From an uncultured Draconibacterium sp. (lineage in GTDB: Bacteria > Bacteroidota > Bacteroidia > Bacteroidales > Prolixibacteraceae), in NCBI RefSeq assembly GCF_963675585.1, contig NZ_OY776414.1:599001-663000 (forward strand): DNA of 64,000 nt, read 5' to 3'. Below, piece by piece: positions 62,035 through 64,000 of this stretch (within the stretch, counting starts at the first letter, position 1; every line of letters starts with the position of its first letter). The notes beneath the pieces are model-generated. The model had not been told where the DNA came from. It saw nothing but the letters and a program-made list of their open reading frames with translations, and did not search any database. The position numbers and the translations under genes were made by a program.

Positions 62035-62062
62035 AAAGGCTGCTGTTGAGCGGCCTTTTTTT
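62035..62062 (+). terminator. Terminator after the GIN-domain gene
   Basis: aaaggctgc (62035-62043) and gcggccttt (62050-62058) form a stem with one G-U pair and a following T-run. Confidence 0.82.
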
Positions 62063-62073
62063 ATGTTTTTGTG

Positions 62074-63492
62074 TTATTCCATCGACGTGAAATCATCTTT
62101 GTTTATAAGCACCTCGTGTTTGTTTTTATCGAATCTCGAGAAACCACGATCAAATATTTTGTGAGGTAATCTTTGGGTGGCTCTGCGCCCGCTTTTCAAA
62201 GCAAGAACAGGAACACCTGTAATGTCAGCAATGGCAGCTGAAAATAAAGGTTCTTCCATGGTTCCCAGTGGCAAAGTATTCCATAAATCATCATCGGCTT
62301 CAATATCCGGAACAAAACCGTCTTTGAAATCGGTAACACCAGCAGAGTTGGCATAACGAATTACAATGGGTTGAATTCCCCAGTTATTAATGTCGTCGTA
62401 ATAGTTGGCGTCATCGTAAATGTCTTCAGGTTTTAAAGTGATTGAAGCAGTGTATTTCCCATAAGTAGTATCTCCAACAGTGGTAACCTGCATGTACGGA
62501 TTAAGTCCTGTAATTGTTAATTCCGATGCTGAGGCTGTTCCCGAACCGGTTAAAAAATGTACATGGTCCAAATCCATTTTTACCGGAACCGATTTGTCGA
62601 AATCAATTTGAATCTGACTTACGATCTGTTTGTCGGTAAAGTAGTCCTGATATTTATCGTTCCATTTAAAAGTAACCAATGTACTTTTGTTGTTTACTGC
62701 TGTTAGTGGTCCAATGGCACTACACAAATGCTGTGCAGCCGACACAGTTCCACCCGGGTTGTAACGTAAATCAATTACTAAATCAGTTACCTGTTCGTTC
62801 AGCATTCGTTGCAAAGCAGTGTCGATACTGTGGTTGTAATTATCAATGTATTGAGCATAAAACATGTAGCCAATTTTGTGACCTTCGTGCTCAATAATAT
62901 TGGTAAAAACTACCGGATTTAAATTCAACTCAACAGCAGTTAAATCAATGGTTTCACCTGCTGCAATTCCATCTTCCTGAAGTATTCCGAAGGTAATTGA
63001 CATACTTTCGCTATACAGAAGGTCAGTATAATTATTTTCAGTAATTGCCGCGCCATTCATTTCAACGATAATATCGCCCCGCTTAATTCCGGCAACCGAT
63101 GCCGGGGTTTGCGGATAAATGTATTCAACTATAGCAAAAATTTCCTGTGTATCGGTAAACCGACCAAAAGCAAGAGAATATCCATACGATTTTTCTATTC
63201 CTTCGAAACTGTTTTCAAGCGCATCAATATCGTCGGTCATGTACGACCACTTGTCATCGGAGTACAGTAATTTGTCGAAATAATCGAACGAATTTAGTTC
63301 GTAACGATAATCGATATCGGGCATTTTACTGTACCACAGGTATACATCCTCCATTCCTGACTTGATAAACCGGTTTACTTTTTGTGTATATTCCGATGCC
63401 AGTGTACCGGAGGGATCATCTTTTTGACAAGCATTAATTGCTATTCCCAGGATTAGAAGAAAGAAGAAAGAAACTCGTATCTGATTTTTCAT
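62074..63492 (-). CDS. S41 family C-terminal-processing-type peptidase, lipoprotein
   Basis: 472 residues. A lipobox INAC (C22) ends the signal peptide. An N-terminal helical region (VNRFIKSGMEDVYLWYSKMP) is followed by a PDZ-like domain around 120-170 (YPQTPASVAGIKRGDIIVEMNG) and the S41 domain: DLVIDLRYNPGGTVSAAQHL and GSGTASASELTI, where S321 is the likely nucleophile and K347-region acts in the dyad. Such enzymes process or degrade proteins at the envelope; the outer-membrane placement is inferred from the lipoprotein signal. It runs in the same direction as the PgpH-type gene 75 nt upstream. Confidence 0.92.
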   Translation of the reverse strand: MKNQIRVSFFFLLILGIAINACQKDDPSGTLASEYTQKVNRFIKSGMEDVYLWYSKMPDIDYRYELNSFDYFDKLLYSDDKWSYMTDDIDALENSFEGIEKSYGYSLAFGRFTDTQEIFAIVEYIYPQTPASVAGIKRGDIIVEMNGAAITENNYTDLLYSESMSITFGILQEDGIAAGETIDLTAVELNLNPVVFTNIIEHEGHKIGYMFYAQYIDNYNHSIDTALQRMLNEQVTDLVIDLRYNPGGTVSAAQHLCSAIGPLTAVNNKSTLVTFKWNDKYQDYFTDKQIVSQIQIDFDKSVPVKMDLDHVHFLTGSGTASASELTITGLNPYMQVTTVGDTTYGKYTASITLKPEDIYDDANYYDDINNWGIQPIVIRYANSAGVTDFKDGFVPDIEADDDLWNTLPLGTMEEPLFSAAIADITGVPVLALKSGRRATQRLPHKIFDRGFSRFDKNKHEVLINKDDFTSME

Positions 63493-63566
63493 TGTTTTGC
63501 TTTTAGAATTACAAAATTAACGTAATAACACAATCAATTCTTGCTTTGTTAACAAGAAAAATGCCA

Positions 63567-64000
63567 TTATTCCTTTTTCTGTTCTTTCGGATACTCAATT
63601 CTGATGTGATAAATATTAATTAGTTTTTGAAGTAAAGTAGCTTTTATGGTTTCAATATCCCGAAAGGTTAAATCAGAATCGTCCAACTGTCGGTCCGCTA
63701 TTTTTTTGTCGATCATGTTGTTTATCAGTTCTTTCAGGTTTTCTCTTGTCTTTTCTTTCATACTTCTCGACGCTGCTTCGATACCATCAACCAGCATTAC
63801 AACTGCGGCTTCTTTCGATTTTGGCAGTGGCCCCGGGTAGATAAAAGCCTTTTCATCAATTTTCTCGCCGGGGTTTTCCTGCTGATGTTTCAGATAAAAA
63901 TAATTCGCTTTTGTAGTACCATGATGGGTGGCAATAAATTCGATAATTGGCGCCGGAAGTTTGTGCTTTTGTGCCATTTTTACTCCATTGTGCACGTGTT
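63567..64000 (-). CDS. PgpH-type 7TMR-HD phosphohydrolase, C-terminal part (5' end outside window)
   Basis: About 144 C-terminal residues; the frame is open at the right edge. They match the end of HDIG-domain 7TMR proteins: ATHHGTTKANYFYLKHQQENPGEK, the YPGPLPKSKEAAVVMLVDGIEAASRSMKEKTRENLKELINNMIDKKIADRQLDDSDLTFRDIETIKATL block, which is diagnostic for PgpH/YqfF. PgpH-type enzymes hydrolyse cyclic di-AMP. The HD catalytic motif proper and the membrane helices lie beyond the window. The S41 peptidase gene follows in the same direction. Confidence 0.9.
   Translation of the reverse strand, partial: HVHNGVKMAQKHKLPAPIIEFIATHHGTTKANYFYLKHQQENPGEKIDEKAFIYPGPLPKSKEAAVVMLVDGIEAASRSMKEKTRENLKELINNMIDKKIADRQLDDSDLTFRDIETIKATLLQKLINIYHIRIEYPKEQKKE

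Overview
The window comes from a Bacteroidota chromosome, most likely a marine or sediment member of the Bacteroidales/Marinilabiliales (Prolixibacteraceae-like; the family-level guess is inference). The evidence is: type IX secretion (T9SS) C-terminal sorting domains, SusC-style DEVVVVGYG boxes, AT-rich DNA with TAnnTTTG minus-7 promoter elements and few Shine-Dalgarno sequences, RagB/SusC-type domain vocabulary (CarboxypepD_reg, GIN/DUF2807, DUF5916), Flavo-1-like RNA elements, and several carbohydrate-active enzymes. No rRNA, tRNA or CRISPR array was seen.

Layout. 1-8.2 kb is accessory: the distal part of a type I restriction-modification operon (hsdS end, rhuM, hsdM), a palindrome-rich non-coding stretch, a T9SS protein followed by a large 31-residue-repeat surface protein, a MazEF toxin-antitoxin pair and a 413-residue orphan. 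8.5-13.1 kb is housekeeping and transport: glyA, a TauE/SafE permease, a CobW-type GTPase, an AEC permease and a HAD phosphatase. 13.1-17.9 kb holds a 41-bp tandem repeat array, a SIMPL-domain protein, a secreted GH5 glycosidase and a complete IS982-family element with target duplication, inserted just upstream of a SnoaL-like gene. 17.9-21.7 kb is an ECF sigma factor with a membrane anti-sigma-like protein, divergent from a von Willebrand A protein; the last two share a SusC-like N-terminal module. 21.8-33.5 kb contains an MFS transporter, rpsF-rpsR-rplI, a three-gene biotin-dependent acyl-CoA carboxylase operon, a DUF5916 outer-membrane protein and a MATE transporter.

33.5-42.6 kb has two adjacent promoter-to-terminator units that look like small RNAs, a pair of M14 peptidase genes of which the upstream one has lost its zinc ligands, a GH78 alpha-L-rhamnosidase, and a symmetric array of twelve 21-bp units that reverses orientation at its centre. 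42.6-48 kb is accessory again: a DUF4143 ATPase, a thioredoxin-fold lipoprotein with a polyproline tail, a second GH5 enzyme and more long imperfect palindromes. 48-54 kb carries two ABC-F ATPases, a lipid kinase and small unknown genes. 54.3-58.3 kb is a four-gene cluster of three LytS-type sensor kinases and one LytTR response regulator; the third kinase lacks the phospho-accepting histidine. 58.5-64 kb has a class IV aminotransferase, a YqhD-type alcohol dehydrogenase, a membrane protein, a GIN-domain protein, an S41 peptidase lipoprotein and the C-terminal end of a PgpH-type HD phosphohydrolase cut by the window edge.

The most promising places for undescribed biology are the LytS triplet with its degenerate third member, the sigma/anti-sigma/vWA cluster with shared plug-like boxes, the active/inactive M14 pair, the twin putative small RNAs, the 21-bp phased inverted array, and a set of about 80-110 bp imperfect palindromes in accessory intergenic regions.
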